Notes: generated by a model from the letters alone, not told the origin. A stretch of DNA of 64,000 bases from Haberlea rhodopensis (GCA_907163345.1 CAJQUN010000040.1:3844001-3908000); one strand, 5' to 3'; positions 1 through 10,729 are shown, counted from the first letter of the stretch. Numbers and translations are program-made.

Positions 1-226
1 TTCCAACATCACTAGTCTGTTTATATACTGTGAAGCTTATCAATTTAAGAAGGCGAAAAGTTAAGACGTTCTAAACCAATACGTTCCTTGCCCATCCATC
101 TTAAGATCATGGTCTCCTTCGTGGCTGTTACCAGTCTCAAAGCTATGCCTCTATTTATTTTTTACTCCTGCTATTTCTAATCCTTCTAAAGATTCATTGG
201 GTGTTTTTGTTTTGTTGAACATGCAG

Positions 227-407
227 TGGCATACTTATATTAACTTTAGCTGATGCTTCACGCTATCACCACGCATTGTCAGCTCCTCAAATAATTTTCA
301 ACGTCTTTGGCTTTTGCATGACCGTGACCGCAACAGTTTTAATCACCATATATGCTAAAAGGAGACTCAAGGAACTGCAGAAGGAAGAGGAGATACTGTT
401 GCAATAA
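227..407 (+). CDS. Last exon of a TVP38/TMEM64-like membrane protein gene (partial)
   Basis: Open reading frame from a 3' splice acceptor (AG at 225-226) to TAA at 405-407, with 59 codons before the stop. The peptide has a hydrophobic membrane segment (about IIFNVFGFCMTVTATVLITI) followed by a basic/acidic tail (YAKRRLKELQKEEE) ending in LLQ. This resembles the C-terminus of plant SNARE-associated Golgi / TVP38-TMEM64 (DedA-like) proteins, which are multi-pass membrane proteins of the secretory system. Upstream exons lie outside the window; 1-226 reads as intron. The family call rests on one exon and could be wrong, but exon status and frame look sound. Confidence 0.5.
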
Positions 408-1059
408 TCTTTCAATGTTTCCATTGCCTGGATTGGATGGAACTGTTCCCCAAGAAGATGAGCTTGCGTATGTATTTGAAAATATGAAGCATGTGGATAT
501 TGAAAACGGGTTTTCCTAATCTGACTGACAAAATACCCGTGTAATGATATTTTAATGTTCTTACTTTTTTCTCATCTTTCATCATGAATATGCCAGTTTC
601 AAAACTTTACGAGTAGGTTTTTTTTTTCAAAAATAAAACAAAAAAATGAAAACAATGAGGGAATTATATTTGTGAATTTTTTTACTACTTAGGCAATCTA
701 TTCGTGCTCACATATTCGATTAAAGATAACAATCTGTTCGTTTTAAATTTCATATATCCGACGAAAACTCGAGTTTTGCAACTACAGTTTTTATACATAT
801 GAAATTGTCTATAAAATTTGTTGATAATTTACTTGGGCTTCGGCGGCAGCAATACATACATATATACTCGCACTTTTTTTTTTTTTAGAAGAAAGAGAGA
901 TTAATAAGTTAAATTACAATATTTTGAATAAAATTTTGCTAATTTGACGATTCTCCTGTTGAAACTAATAAGTGATTAGCTAAATGATGAGCTGCAGTAT
1001 ATCAAGTACGACGAACTAGTTGTGTCGTTGCATCCGTGAAGTCCGTCATAGCTCTTTGA
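408..1059. other. 3' UTR and AT-rich intergenic DNA
   Basis: Downstream of the stop at 405-407 comes ordinary 3' flank, then AT-rich sequence with T-runs. I see no gene and no element ends here. Confidence 0.5.
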
Positions 1060-2345
1060 ATATTCATATGGCTGATGAGTGACATGTTTTCGTATGTGGG
1101 TGCAGCGCCTGATTTACATTGGAGCAATCACTTTCGAGTATAATACAACTCCAACCATATTGTTGTGTCAAGTCAATCTCTTCCCTTGATGCCATTGCCT
1201 CTGCCAATTCTGGTATGGTTGGAAAATCGACTCGCTTGCTACGCCAAGCGATACATGTGCCATGATGGTCTCTTGCCAAAATCCCAAGCCGTGGTGATGT
1301 GCCGGAATTAAGATAATGCGGCGTCACAATTAACTTTAATGATACTGGACGGGGGAAATTGCCAAGTACTTGGAATAGGTGGTGTTGGGGGTGAAGTAAG
1401 AATAATCATTGCCAGTGTAAATTGCTTCAGATAATCCATAGAAAATTCCATATAATGATACGCGTTGTATGAAAATTCTCACATTCACCTTCAATTTCGT
1501 GTATTCCACAGGGTCCAACAAAGAACCATTACAAACTCAACATCAGCAGCAAATTTAATACGTAAATTGTCAATTCATTCCCTGATATCTGAGCATTCAA
1601 ATGATGTGTTTATATGGAATATTAGTGCAAGCCAACACTGCCGAGCAAAATGGCATTCCTTGAGAACATGTAAGGCAGATTCCGTTGTGGATAAGCATAT
1701 ATCACAAAACTTGTCCTCCACAAGGTGCCGTTGACCCAAAAGATGTTGAGTCGGGATAATCCCACGGTATACCCGCCAAATAAAAAACTTTAACTTGTTC
1801 CCACAGCCTCTTATCCACAGCTGCATAAGAAGAGCTAGAAACATTGTCCACGCAATTCCTCATCCGAAGAGCTAAATGATATGCGCTTTTAACTGAGTAC
1901 TTCCCATTTTTAGAATAATGCATACCATTTTGTCCGGATAATCAAGGCAGGCGTCTTTGTGGTATAGAAAAGATTAGTTTCCATCTTCCTCAAACAAGAG
2001 TCGGTTTACCAATTCATCATTCCACTGCTGAGTAGTTGGACATATTAATTCGCTGACTTTTGCAATATCGGACAACTCCTTACATGGTGAAAAAAGTCCG
2101 AATGAATGAGGACGTGGTATCCATTTGTCACTCCATGTATGAATTTTTCGATCCATTACCAATCCTCCATCGCATTCCAGCTGTTAAGACATGTTGTGCT
2201 GCCGTCAAATGTTTCCACGTACATGAAGCCGTGGCTTCCAAAAATCAGTATGAGGGAAATATTTGGCTTTAAGCACTCGATTAAGAAGGCTTTCAGGATT
2301 AAAAGCTACCATTGCAAGATTAAAAGCTTTCAATCTCTAAAACCC
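1060..2345 (-). pseudogene. Decayed LINE (non-LTR retrotransposon) ORF2 3' half
   Basis: Read on the minus strand, broken frames appear in LINE order. About 2345-2230 gives the post-RT stretch (ESLLNRVLKAKYFP, WKPRLHVRGN). 2162-1974 gives IHTWSDKWIPRP. 1923-1800 gives NGKYSVKSAYHLA. 1844-1575 is a reverse-transcriptase zinc-binding domain (KLKFFIWRVYRGIIPT, then CDICLSTTESALHVLKEC). 1327-1064 is an RNase H-like tail (LGILARDHHGTCIAWRS, ILESDCSNV). Frames change several times and stops interrupt, so it is dead. The RT core is missing and no poly(A) tail or TSD is recognisable. Copia-1 starts about 130 bp beyond its upstream end. Confidence 0.8.
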
Positions 2346-2937
2346 ATACCTCCCTCTTTTTTAACGTATATTAAGGATAAACATTGTAGCATATCTCTAT
2401 AAATCATGCCAAATTCTAATCAATGTATTAAGCAAGATAGTTAAAAAGTAAATATTTATATATATATTAAATATGTGTTGGATTAATATTATTGGGTTAA
2501 TAATAAGAGCCCAATAATTATGTTATATTTTGTTAATGAGAACAAAATTATGGTAAGTTATTATGAAAGGTAATTAGGCTAAAGAAATCCCACATTGAGG
2601 TTATAATACACTTATGGTTTGATTATATTGAGATACAAATCATTAGAGTGTAGTTAAGTAGTAAAGATGGGTGCCCCTCGCGCGCCGTCCGTCCGTCCGC
2701 TCGGCTCGGCACGGCACGTCTCGTCTCGTCTCGACTCGACTCGACTCGACTCGACTCGCCTCGCCGCGCCGCGTCGCGTCGCGCGTGTCGCTGCCGCGTA
2801 CCTGCAGAATTGATGTCAGATTTAAGTGTGAGACTTAAATCCGAAATGAATATGATGTTTAAGTGTTGAGACTTTTCATCTACCCCATTAATCTTTACAC
2901 TTAATTCTGAGACCTTTGGAGTGGTCTGCTGCTCAGC

Positions 2938-2944
2938 TATATAA
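2938..2944 (+). promoter_or_regulatory. TATA box of Copia-1 5' LTR
   Basis: TATATAA in the context CAGCTATATAAGC. Transcription would be expected to start near 2968-2975, marking the U3/R border. The same box is in the 3' LTR near 8813. Confidence 0.65.
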
Positions 2945-3134
2945 GCTGCTTCAGCTTTATGTTTTCTTCATCCCGAAATTGCATTTCATATCATATCATA
3001 TTATCTTGAGAGTACTACACACTGTTCAGTGTTCGAGTGAGTCTGTCTGGGTTTCTGCTTCAACCCATACAGAGGTGTTTGGGACGTTGTACCTTGGAAC
3101 TCTCTTGTCCAGGAGGCCAGAAGTTGTAGGCGGG

Positions 3135-3150
3135 CAATTTAGAGTTTACG
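3135..3150 (+). other. LTR segment complementary to the primer-binding site
   Basis: CAATTTAGAGTTTACG is the exact reverse complement of 3322-3337. G-U pairs could extend it one step at each side (3134 with 3338, 3151 with 3321). It lies in R/U5, roughly 165 nt after the predicted start site, and recurs in the 3' LTR at 9010-9025. It is a candidate self-primer. Confidence 0.7.
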
Positions 3151-3321
3151 GGCACACGGTTTACTGTGGCCTCGTCCAACAACAAAGTTTCTGCCCAGTT
3201 TATTTAAACTGTTTGTTGTAAGTTTCTACTGCTTTCAAGTATTTTCTTTTATTTATAAAACAGTGTATGTCATCTTATGAGTTTTCTCGTCTTCTTCAAC
3301 AAAAGGAAAATAACCAACAAT

Positions 3322-3337
3322 CGTAAACTCTAAATTG
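3322..3337 (+). promoter_or_regulatory. Candidate self-complementary primer-binding site of Copia-1
   Basis: It sits 2 nt inside the 5' LTR end, where a primer-binding site belongs. It is not the usual plant initiator tRNA-Met site (TGGTATCAGAGC, present in the other LTR elements of this window). Instead CGTAAACTCTAAATTG pairs perfectly over 16 nt with 3135-3150 of the element's own LTR. The polarity is right: the 3' end of the paired LTR RNA faces the LTR end to be copied. Fungal Tf1 uses self-priming; applying that to this element is inference. Confidence 0.6.
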
Positions 3338-3526
3338 TGTATTTTTCTTTTGTTGTTCTGTCAAACCTAATTGTTTTTCATCTACTGCACTTTAACAAAT
3401 TGTTACAGTCAATTTTCATATTTAGTTCAGACACTGTTTATGTACTGTTGAAAGGTTTAATCCTACTGTTTCAAAAAACTGTTTTGATATTATTTGTGCT
3501 CTTCTATTTCTGTTCTGTTTTAGCTT

Positions 3527-6500
3527 ATGGCTGACCAGATTCCAAACCGAGTTGCTGAGAATACTGAGATTCCAGTGGTGAAAGCTAGCGGCGCTGAGGT
3601 CGTTATGCCAGTTCTGAGAAACCCAATGCCGTTCTCTCAATTTGAGAAACCGGAAAAGTTCAAGGGTTCCAACTTTAAACGTTGGCAACAGAAGATGATG
3701 TTCTTCTTGACCACTTTGAACTTGACCAGGTTTCTCAAAGAGGACAAACCAGTGGAGGACAAAGAGGATCCTCAATCTGCTGTGATAGTTGAGTCCTGGA
3801 TGAGTGCCGACTACCTTTGTCGTAACTACATACTGAATTCTCTTGACGATGCACTTTTTAATGTGTATTCCCCCAAGGAGACTGCTAAGAATCTTTGGGA
3901 ATCGTTAGAGATAAAGTACAAAGTTGACGACGCAGGCGCAAAGAAATTTGTAGCCGGGCGATTCCATGACTATCGAATGGTAGATGGCAAGAGCGTTGTT
4001 GAGCAATGCGAAGAGCTGCAGCTGATATATCATGAACTTGCTGCCGAAGGTATGGGGCTAAATGATGCTCTCCAAGTGGCGATGATGATTGAAAAATTAC
4101 CGCCATCTTGGAAGGACTTCAAGAGCTACCTAAAGCACAAGCGAAAGATGATGAGTCTAGAGGATCTTATCAGGAGGCTGCGCATCGAGCAAGACAACCG
4201 AAAAGTTGACAAGAAATCATTTGGAATGATTTCCAAGGCCAACGTGGTTGAAGTTGGGGACAACTCCCATGGGAATAAGCGCAAACGTACTTTTGAACCC
4301 AAGGGAGATACTCAGACAAGGAGGTTCACCGGTGACTGTTATGTGTGTGGTAAGCCTAACCATAAGGCCAAGGACTGCACTCAACGTCAAAACAACTGCA
4401 CTCAACGTCAAAACAATGACGGTAAGAGGAAGATAGTCCCTTACAAAGGCAAAGGCAAGAGGCCTGCACATGCCCACATTGCTGAGGACAATCTGAGCTC
4501 TGACATGGATGACATGCATCTGAGTGCTGTGGTATCGGAGGTGAATCTTGTTGGAGGGAACTCCAAAGAATGGTGGGTGGACACTGGGGCTACTCGCCAC
4601 ATTTGCACCAACAAATGGATGTTTAAGACCTATCAACCGGTGAATGATGAGAACTGCTATATGGGAAATTCAGCAATCTCAAAAGTTGAAGGCAAAGGGA
4701 CGGTTGTGCTAAAAATGACTTCCGGAAAAGAGTTGACTCTTACCGAGGTGCTCCACGTGCCAGAGATCCGAAAGAATCTCATCTCCGGAGCAGTGCTGAA
4801 CAAGAAAGGCTTCCGGCTTGTGTTTGAGTCCGACAAAGTCATTCTGTCCAAGGGTGGTATGTTTGTGGGCAAAGGCTACTTGGCCAATAACCTCTTCAAG
4901 ATGAATGTAATGACTTTAGCTCCTAAGGCTAAGTCTAGTGTAGATGTTGAGGTTGATGTTAATGCAGCAAATGAGGCTAGCACAAGCAAAAATAATGTAA
5001 TGACTGTTGCCAATGTGGCTAATAAAACTTTAAAGTTTGATTATTCTTGCGAGTCTTTACATTTGTGGCATGGTAGATTAGGACATGTGAATTATAAGTC
5101 CTTACAAAGGCTAATGTCTCTTAATCTATTGCCTAAATTTAACATCAATCATAAACACAAGTGTGAGACTTGTGTAGAGGCCAAATTAGCCAAGTCATCA
5201 TTCCACTCAATTGAGCGAAGCACCGAACCGTTAAACTTGATTCATACGGATGTATGCGATCTAAAGTATGTACAATCTAGAGGCGGTAAAAATTATTTCA
5301 TAACATTTATCGATGATTGTACAAGATATTGTTATGTCTACTTAATGAGAAGTAAAGACGAAGCAATTGATATGTTCATTCACTATAAGAATGAAGTTGA
5401 GAATCAACTTGATAAAAAGATTAAAATTCTTCGAAGTGATCGAGGCGGTGAATATGAGTCACCATTTGCACAAATATGTGCTGAGAGTGGCATTATTCAT
5501 CAAACCACTGCGCCTTATTCTCCCGAGCAAAATGGTATTGCTGAAAGGAAGAATAGAACGCTTAAGGAAATGATGAATGCAATGCTTATAAGTTCCGACT
5601 TACCTAGGAATTTATGGGGAGAAGCTCTGCTTTCCGCCAACTATGTGCTAAACAGAGTACCACATAAAAAGTTGGATAAAACGCCTTATGAATTGTGGAA
5701 AGGTCGTGCACCTAGTTACAAGTTTTTAAGGGTTTGGGGCTGTCTAGCAAAGGTACCAATTCCTCCTCCTAAGCGGACTAGGATAGGACCTAAGACAGTA
5801 GATTGTGTATTTATCGGATATGCGCAAGATAGTAGTGCCTATCGTTTTCTAGTGCATAAATCAGATAATGCAGAAATGCATGTAAATACTATCATTGAGG
5901 CTAGGGATGCTTCGTTCTTTGAGGAAATCTTTCCCCACAAAACTCCGACAATGCCTGAAACCAATGTTGAGAGAAATGTGGGGGATAGAGAATCTCAAAA
6001 GAATGTAGAATCGCCTAGACGAAGCAAAAGAGCGAGAAAAGAGAAATCTTTTGGCTCGGATTTTCTAACATATCTGTTGGAAAAAGATCCGACTACTTTC
6101 AAGGAAGCAATGTCTTCACAAGACTCTGATCTTTGGAAAGAAGCGGTAAATAGTGAGATAGAATCTATCTTACATAATCATACTTGGGAACTAGTGGATC
6201 TTCCTGCAGGTTGTAAACCACTAGGACACAAGTGGATCTTCAAGAGGAAGATGAAAGCTGATGGTACTGTAGATAAGTACAAGGCTAGACTTGTAGTCAA
6301 AGGCTACAGACAAACTGAAGGTGTTGATTATTTCGACACATACGCTCCTGTATCCCGGAAAACATCTATAAGGTTGATAATTGCATTTGCTGCATTATAT
6401 AACCTAGAGATCCATCAAATGGATGTTAAAACGGCTTTTCTAAATGGAGAGTTAGAAGAGGAGGTTTACATGGAACAACCTGAAGGGTTTGTAGTTCCAG

Positions 6501-7654
6501 GTAAAGAAACGAAGGTGTGTAAACTTGTGAAATCCTTGTATGGATTAAAACAAGCACCTAAACAATGGCACGAAAAATTTGATAGCGTCATGCTTTCAAA
6601 TGGGTTTAAAACAAACCAATGCGATAAGTGTGTCTACGTGAAAGGAGACAATACAAACTATGTGATAGTATGTCTATACGTAGATGACATGATAATTGTT
6701 GGTAATAACGATAACATCAAAATTACCAAGAAAATGTTGTCACGAAATTTTGAGATGAAAGACCTAGGTCTTGCAGATGTGATTCTTGGAATGAAGATCA
6801 CCAAACATGCAGATGGATATTTTCTCTCCCAGGGTCATTATGTCGAGAAGATACTTGACAAGTTTGACAAGGGAAATAATACCATCGCTAGAACACCTAT
6901 GGAAGTGGTGTCAAATCTTTGCAAGAATCGCGGAGAAGGTGTGCAACAACTTGAGTACTCTAGAGTCATAGGCAGTCTCATGTACCTCATGGATTGCACT
7001 AGACCTGATATAGCTAATTCTGTCAATACATTGAGCAGATATACGAGTAATCCCAGTTATGAGCACTGGAAGGCAGTAGTTCGAGTTCTTAGATATCTAA
7101 GATATACTTCTAACTACGGACTACATTATACGAGATACCCAGCAGTAATTGAAGGGTATTCAGATGCGAATTGGATATCAGACTCCAAAAATATAAAATC
7201 TACGAGTGGATATATATTTATAATTGGCGGTGCTGCTATTTCATGGAAATCATGCAAACAGACATGCATTGCTAGATCAACTATGGAATCTGAGTTCATA
7301 GCTTTAGATCTTGCGGCAGAAGAAGCTGATTGGCTTCGGAGTTTCTTGGAGGATATTCCAATGTGGTCAAAACCAATGCCACCCATTAGTTTGCACTGTG
7401 ATAGTCAGTCAGCTATGGGAAGAGCACATAACAATGTGTATAATGGGAAATCACGACACATTCGTCGGAGACATAAATCCGTGAGAAATTTACTAAAAAC
7501 CGGTGTCATTTCTTTAGATTATGTGAAGTCTAAAGAAAACATTGCAGACCCATTTACGAAAGGTCTGACGAGAGACCGAGTAGAGATTTCATCGAGGGGA
7601 ATGGGGTTGAAGCCCATGAAATTGATTTCCAACCATGATGGCAACCCAACCTGA
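3527..7654 (+). CDS. Copia-1 gag-pol polyprotein (1375 aa)
   Basis: Single uninterrupted frame making capsid, protease, integrase and reverse transcriptase/RNase H. Visible in order: Gag with a CCHC zinc knuckle (CYVCGKPNHKAKDC, near residue 270); aspartic protease (WWVDTGATRH, near 350); pre-integrase HHCC (HLWHGRLGH, then CETC, near 510-550); integrase with D-D-E context (HTDVCD, FIDDCTRY, SPEQNGIAERKNRT, near 570-675); reverse transcriptase (KARLVVKGY, YVDDMIIVG near 1051); RNase H (GYSDANW, STMESEFIAL, ending NIADPFTKGL). The start is the first ATG after the leader, about 207 bp inside the LTR. Length and order are normal for copia and nothing essential is missing. Confidence 0.95.
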   Translation: MADQIPNRVAENTEIPVVKASGAEVVMPVLRNPMPFSQFEKPEKFKGSNFKRWQQKMMFFLTTLNLTRFLKEDKPVEDKEDPQSAVIVESWMSADYLCRNYILNSLDDALFNVYSPKETAKNLWESLEIKYKVDDAGAKKFVAGRFHDYRMVDGKSVVEQCEELQLIYHELAAEGMGLNDALQVAMMIEKLPPSWKDFKSYLKHKRKMMSLEDLIRRLRIEQDNRKVDKKSFGMISKANVVEVGDNSHGNKRKRTFEPKGDTQTRRFTGDCYVCGKPNHKAKDCTQRQNNCTQRQNNDGKRKIVPYKGKGKRPAHAHIAEDNLSSDMDDMHLSAVVSEVNLVGGNSKEWWVDTGATRHICTNKWMFKTYQPVNDENCYMGNSAISKVEGKGTVVLKMTSGKELTLTEVLHVPEIRKNLISGAVLNKKGFRLVFESDKVILSKGGMFVGKGYLANNLFKMNVMTLAPKAKSSVDVEVDVNAANEASTSKNNVMTVANVANKTLKFDYSCESLHLWHGRLGHVNYKSLQRLMSLNLLPKFNINHKHKCETCVEAKLAKSSFHSIERSTEPLNLIHTDVCDLKYVQSRGGKNYFITFIDDCTRYCYVYLMRSKDEAIDMFIHYKNEVENQLDKKIKILRSDRGGEYESPFAQICAESGIIHQTTAPYSPEQNGIAERKNRTLKEMMNAMLISSDLPRNLWGEALLSANYVLNRVPHKKLDKTPYELWKGRAPSYKFLRVWGCLAKVPIPPPKRTRIGPKTVDCVFIGYAQDSSAYRFLVHKSDNAEMHVNTIIEARDASFFEEIFPHKTPTMPETNVERNVGDRESQKNVESPRRSKRARKEKSFGSDFLTYLLEKDPTTFKEAMSSQDSDLWKEAVNSEIESILHNHTWELVDLPAGCKPLGHKWIFKRKMKADGTVDKYKARLVVKGYRQTEGVDYFDTYAPVSRKTSIRLIIAFAALYNLEIHQMDVKTAFLNGELEEEVYMEQPEGFVVPGKETKVCKLVKSLYGLKQAPKQWHEKFDSVMLSNGFKTNQCDKCVYVKGDNTNYVIVCLYVDDMIIVGNNDNIKITKKMLSRNFEMKDLGLADVILGMKITKHADGYFLSQGHYVEKILDKFDKGNNTIARTPMEVVSNLCKNRGEGVQQLEYSRVIGSLMYLMDCTRPDIANSVNTLSRYTSNPSYEHWKAVVRVLRYLRYTSNYGLHYTRYPAVIEGYSDANWISDSKNIKSTSGYIFIIGGAAISWKSCKQTCIARSTMESEFIALDLAAEEADWLRSFLEDIPMWSKPMPPISLHCDSQSAMGRAHNNVYNGKSRHIRRRHKSVRNLLKTGVISLDYVKSKENIADPFTKGLTRDRVEISSRGMGLKPMKLISNHDGNPT

Positions 7655-8216
7655 ATTGTAAAATCCAATTTGCAGGTTCAATGGGAAAACCGAATTGTGG
7701 GGGGGCATCGAACAAAGCACTCGGGAAATTGAGTTCCTTACCTATTCCTGTGATGAAAGAGTGATAGACCTGTACTTTGGGAAGGCTGAGCTCATGCTCT
7801 TAATGATTCTTCTATCTCGAGATGATAAAGTGGGGTATTACAGGATACTCTTTAGGAGAAATCACCTATGTCGAATGTGAAGGGGCCGCTTCTATGAGAT
7901 GACCTGAGGGCTAAATCTCTAGAGCATTCGATGAAACATCCAAGGCAGTCCAGGGCCAAAATGGACAACAACGAAAGAACCAATAATAGTGTGGAGATGA
8001 AGCTGTGTGAGTATTGTTGTCTTGTTATACATAAAACGTCGAACAGTTCAAGGCAACGCGTCCACTGGTTGACAAGTATATCCGATGATATTTTACTAAG
8101 GAAGGTTCAAGGTTACTCACCACCTATCCTGATGCAGTGGATTCTCAAAGTACTCTCAAATCTTCATCTAGGTGCATTGTGTAATTTTTTCGCCATATTG
8201 CATTCATGTGGGGGAT
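7655..8216 (+). other. Copia-1 3' untranslated region with polypurine tract
   Basis: Non-coding stretch from the gag-pol stop to the 3' LTR. The purine-rich tract GTGGGGGA at about 8208-8215 abuts the LTR and is the likely plus-strand primer. A second G-run at 7697-7703 looks like an internal PPT-like sequence. Short ORFs here have no recognisable domain. Confidence 0.7.
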
Positions 8217-9194
8217 TGTTGGATTAATATTATTGGGTTAATAATAAGAGCCCAATAATTATGTTATATTTTGTTAATGAGAACAAAATTATGGTAAGTT
8301 ATTATGAAAGGTAATTAGGCTAAAGAAATCCCACATTGAGATTATAATACACTTATGGTTTGATTATATTGAGATACAAATCATTAGAGTGTAGTTAAGT
8401 AGTAAAGATGGGTGCCCCTCGCGCGCCGTCCGTCCGTCCGCTCGGCTCGGCACGGCACGGCACGTCACGTCACGTCTCGTCTCGTCTCGTCTCGTCTCGA
8501 CTCGACTCGACTCGACTCGACTCGCCTCGCCTCGCCTCGTCGCGTCGCGTCGCGTCGCGCGTGTCGCTGCCGCGAAGGCAGTCCTATCTTTTTACTACAC
8601 GGATTTCTGAAATGACTTTTCATCTGCCTGACTTTTCATATTCTGCTGAGTATTAAGTTTGAGACTTTTCACCTACCTGCAGAATTGATGTCAGATTTAA
8701 GTGTGAGACTTAAATCCGAAATGAATATGATGTTTAAGTGTTGAGACTTTTCATCTACCCCATTAATCTTTACACTTAATTCTGAGACCTTTGGAGTGGT
8801 CTGCTGCTCAGCTATATAAGCTGCTTCAGCTTTATGTTTTCTTCATCCCGAAATTGCATTTCATATCATATCATATTATCTTGAGAGTACTACACACTGT
8901 TCAGTGTTCGAGTGAGTCTGTCTGGGTTTCTGCTTCAACCCATACAGAGGTGTTTGGGACGTTGTACCTTGGAACTCTCTTGTCCAGGAGGCCAGAAGTT
9001 GTAGGCGGGCAATTTAGAGTTTACGGGCACACGGTTTACTGTGGCCTCGTCCAACAACAAAGTTTCTGCCCAGTTTATTTAAACTGTTTGTTGTAAGTTT
9101 CTACTGCTTTCAAGTATTTTCTTTTATTTATAAAACAGTGTATGTCATCTTATGAGTTTTCTCGTCTTCTTCAACAAAAGGAAAATAACCAACA
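8217..9194 (+). repeat. Copia-1 3' LTR (978 bp)
   Basis: Matches 2476-3319. The pentamer tract (about 8420-8570) is longer, and a 99-bp block at 8575-8673, absent from the 5' LTR, lies upstream of the TATA box. It ends at 9194 and is followed by the TSD copy ATATG. Confidence 0.95.
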
Positions 9195-9872
9195 ATATGC
9201 ACTACCAAGATTGAAAAAAATTGGTACGTAATTAAATACATTTTGATTTATAAAAGCTGTAAGTTAAATTACAACTCATGTTTTTGAATTATAAATTATC
9301 ACCATCATCTCCCTAAGTTGTCATGCATACGCCATTGCTTGTAATAAGGATTTTAATCAAAGGATTCAATCGAACCAAACAATAAAACTTTTAATTATTT
9401 ATACGAAAAACCAAATCGAACCCAAAAAAGGGAATTTAATTCGAATCATTTTTTTTATTAAAAAAAAAAGAATTTCTAAATAATATAAAAGTCATTAAAA
9501 TTGATGTAATTGGCTTAATACTAACATGAATATTGAGAAAAGGCCAAAAAAAAAAAAAAGATTTTTTTGTGAATTTTGTTTAAATCGAAATCGACAGCTT
9601 TAATGCGTGAAAAGCAAAAACTACCCATATATATCGAACCGATTAACGTTTGTGTCTGCTGCCATTTGCATTGTTAGAGGATATTTCTTGGAGCAGAAAA
9701 CAATGAAGCAGCAGCTGTCAGCCGGCACAAGATGTTTCTAAACCACTGCTCACTACGTACATTATAAATACTCTAATTCATCGACCCTCACCGATCAGAA
9801 AAACTAACTGAACATATATATATTTCGAGCTAGCTAAAGGCCTTTGATCAAGAAATAGTTTCAAATATCCTT
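9195..9872 (+). promoter_or_regulatory. Phytocyanin upstream region with TATA box
   Basis: AT-rich DNA between Copia-1 and the phytocyanin start. A TATA element (TTATAAAT) at about 9762-9769 lies about 110 bp before the ATG. Copia-1 therefore sits about 0.7 kb upstream of this gene. Confidence 0.5.
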
Positions 9873-9873
9873 A

Positions 9874-10729
9874 ATGGCCTCGAAAGCTTTCTTTATAGCA
9901 ATCATCGTTGCAACTGTCGTTGCTCCGACTTCGGCTACTGATTATATAGTTGGAGACAACGATGGTTGGAAACTAGGGGTCGATTACGCCGCTTGGGCTA
10001 AGGGCAAAGATTTTTACGTCGGTGACACTCTCGGTACGTGAATTTGATTTCGCGACGGTTTTTGCGAACCATGGTCACACATACATGCAAAGGAATTATA
10101 TTAGAAACTATTATTTTGTTTAATCTAACCAAATAATGGTATATATGGTTATGCTTTCAATATTTTTGAAAAATATTTTCTGAAAATGTATTTATTAAAA
10201 AATGAATTCGGGAACGTGAAGTCTTTAGTTTTATACTGTTTTAAACCTTCCCTTTCTGACTTGTTTTATGTAAAATTGTGTTTTTTCTTTGATAATTTAT
10301 AAAATATGATATATTATTATTGTCTTTATCGTTGTTATTATTATTATTATTATTTGTAATAATAATATTTTGATTGCAGTGTTCATGTACAAAGAGGGAG
10401 TCCACAATGTATTGAAAGTGAATGGATCCGACTTCAAACAATGCATGTCTAGCAATTCATCAAACAAGGCTTTAACAAGTGGAAAAGACGCCATCACCCT
10501 CGCCACCCCAGGGAAGAAATGGTACATTTGTGGAATTGGTGAACATTGCTCCAAAGGGATGCAGCTATCCATCACCGTTTCCTCCGAGGGCCCGACTCCC
10601 TCCCCCATGCCCACACCAGGGTCTACTACCCCACCGCCAGCTTCTTCTTCAGCCAATGAAGTTTCTCCATTGAAATCTTTGGTGTTGATGGTTGCTGTCA
10701 TTGCTGCATATAAGATGATGGTGGCCTAA
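9874..10729 (+). CDS. Phytocyanin (blue copper protein, uclacyanin-like)
   Basis: Two exons, 9874-10033 and 10380-10729, joined by a GT-AG intron that splits a Val codon, give 169 aa. Signal peptide (MASKAFFIAIIVATVVAPTS) precedes a plastocyanin-like domain starting DYIVGDNDGW. Copper ligands expected of type I sites are visible: His in GVHNV, then Cys, His and Met in YICGIGEHCSKGM. A Pro/Ser-rich linker (PTPSPMPTPGS) and hydrophobic C-terminus (SLVLMVAVIAAYKMMVA) suggest a GPI-anchored cell-surface protein. Such proteins bind one copper ion and act in apoplastic redox or wall processes; the exact role is unknown. The intron carries an ATT/AAT microsatellite. Confidence 0.92.

Larger units (their letters stand above)
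2476..3319 (+). repeat. Copia-1 5' LTR (844 bp)
   Basis: Direct copy of 8217-9194. The U3 part holds a GC-rich tract of CTCGA/CTCGT/GTCGC-type pentamers (about 2680-2810), which stands out from the AT-rich surroundings. Compared with the 3' LTR it has seven fewer pentamer-equivalents (35 bp) and lacks a 99-bp block present at 8575-8673. A TATA box lies at 2938-2944. Confidence 0.95.
2476..9194 (+). mobile_element. Copia-1: complete Ty1/copia LTR retrotransposon
   Basis: Two LTRs (2476-3319 and 8217-9194), both starting TGTTGGATTA and ending TAACCAACA, flank one open gag-pol. A perfect 5-bp TSD, ATATG, lies at 2471-2475 and 9195-9199. Domain order GAG-PR-INT-RT-RH defines Ty1/copia. Outside one 99-bp indel and a variable pentamer tract I saw a single base difference between the LTRs, so insertion is recent. 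The reading frame is unbroken, so the copy may be competent. Its primer-binding region is unusual (see 3322-3337). Confidence 0.95.

Noticed and set aside
2916..3221. 101-codon open frame present identically in both Copia-1 LTRs
   Set aside because: Lies across the TATA box, R and U5; identical only because the LTRs are copies. No protein family recognised.
7931..8227. 98-codon frame between Copia-1 pol and 3' LTR as an envelope-like gene
   Set aside because: No signal peptide or membrane segment pattern, and it runs into the LTR across the polypurine tract.
8408..8656. Arg/Ser-rich open frames in the Copia-1 3' LTR
   Set aside because: Products of the CTCGA/CTCGT pentamer tract, which varies in number between LTRs.
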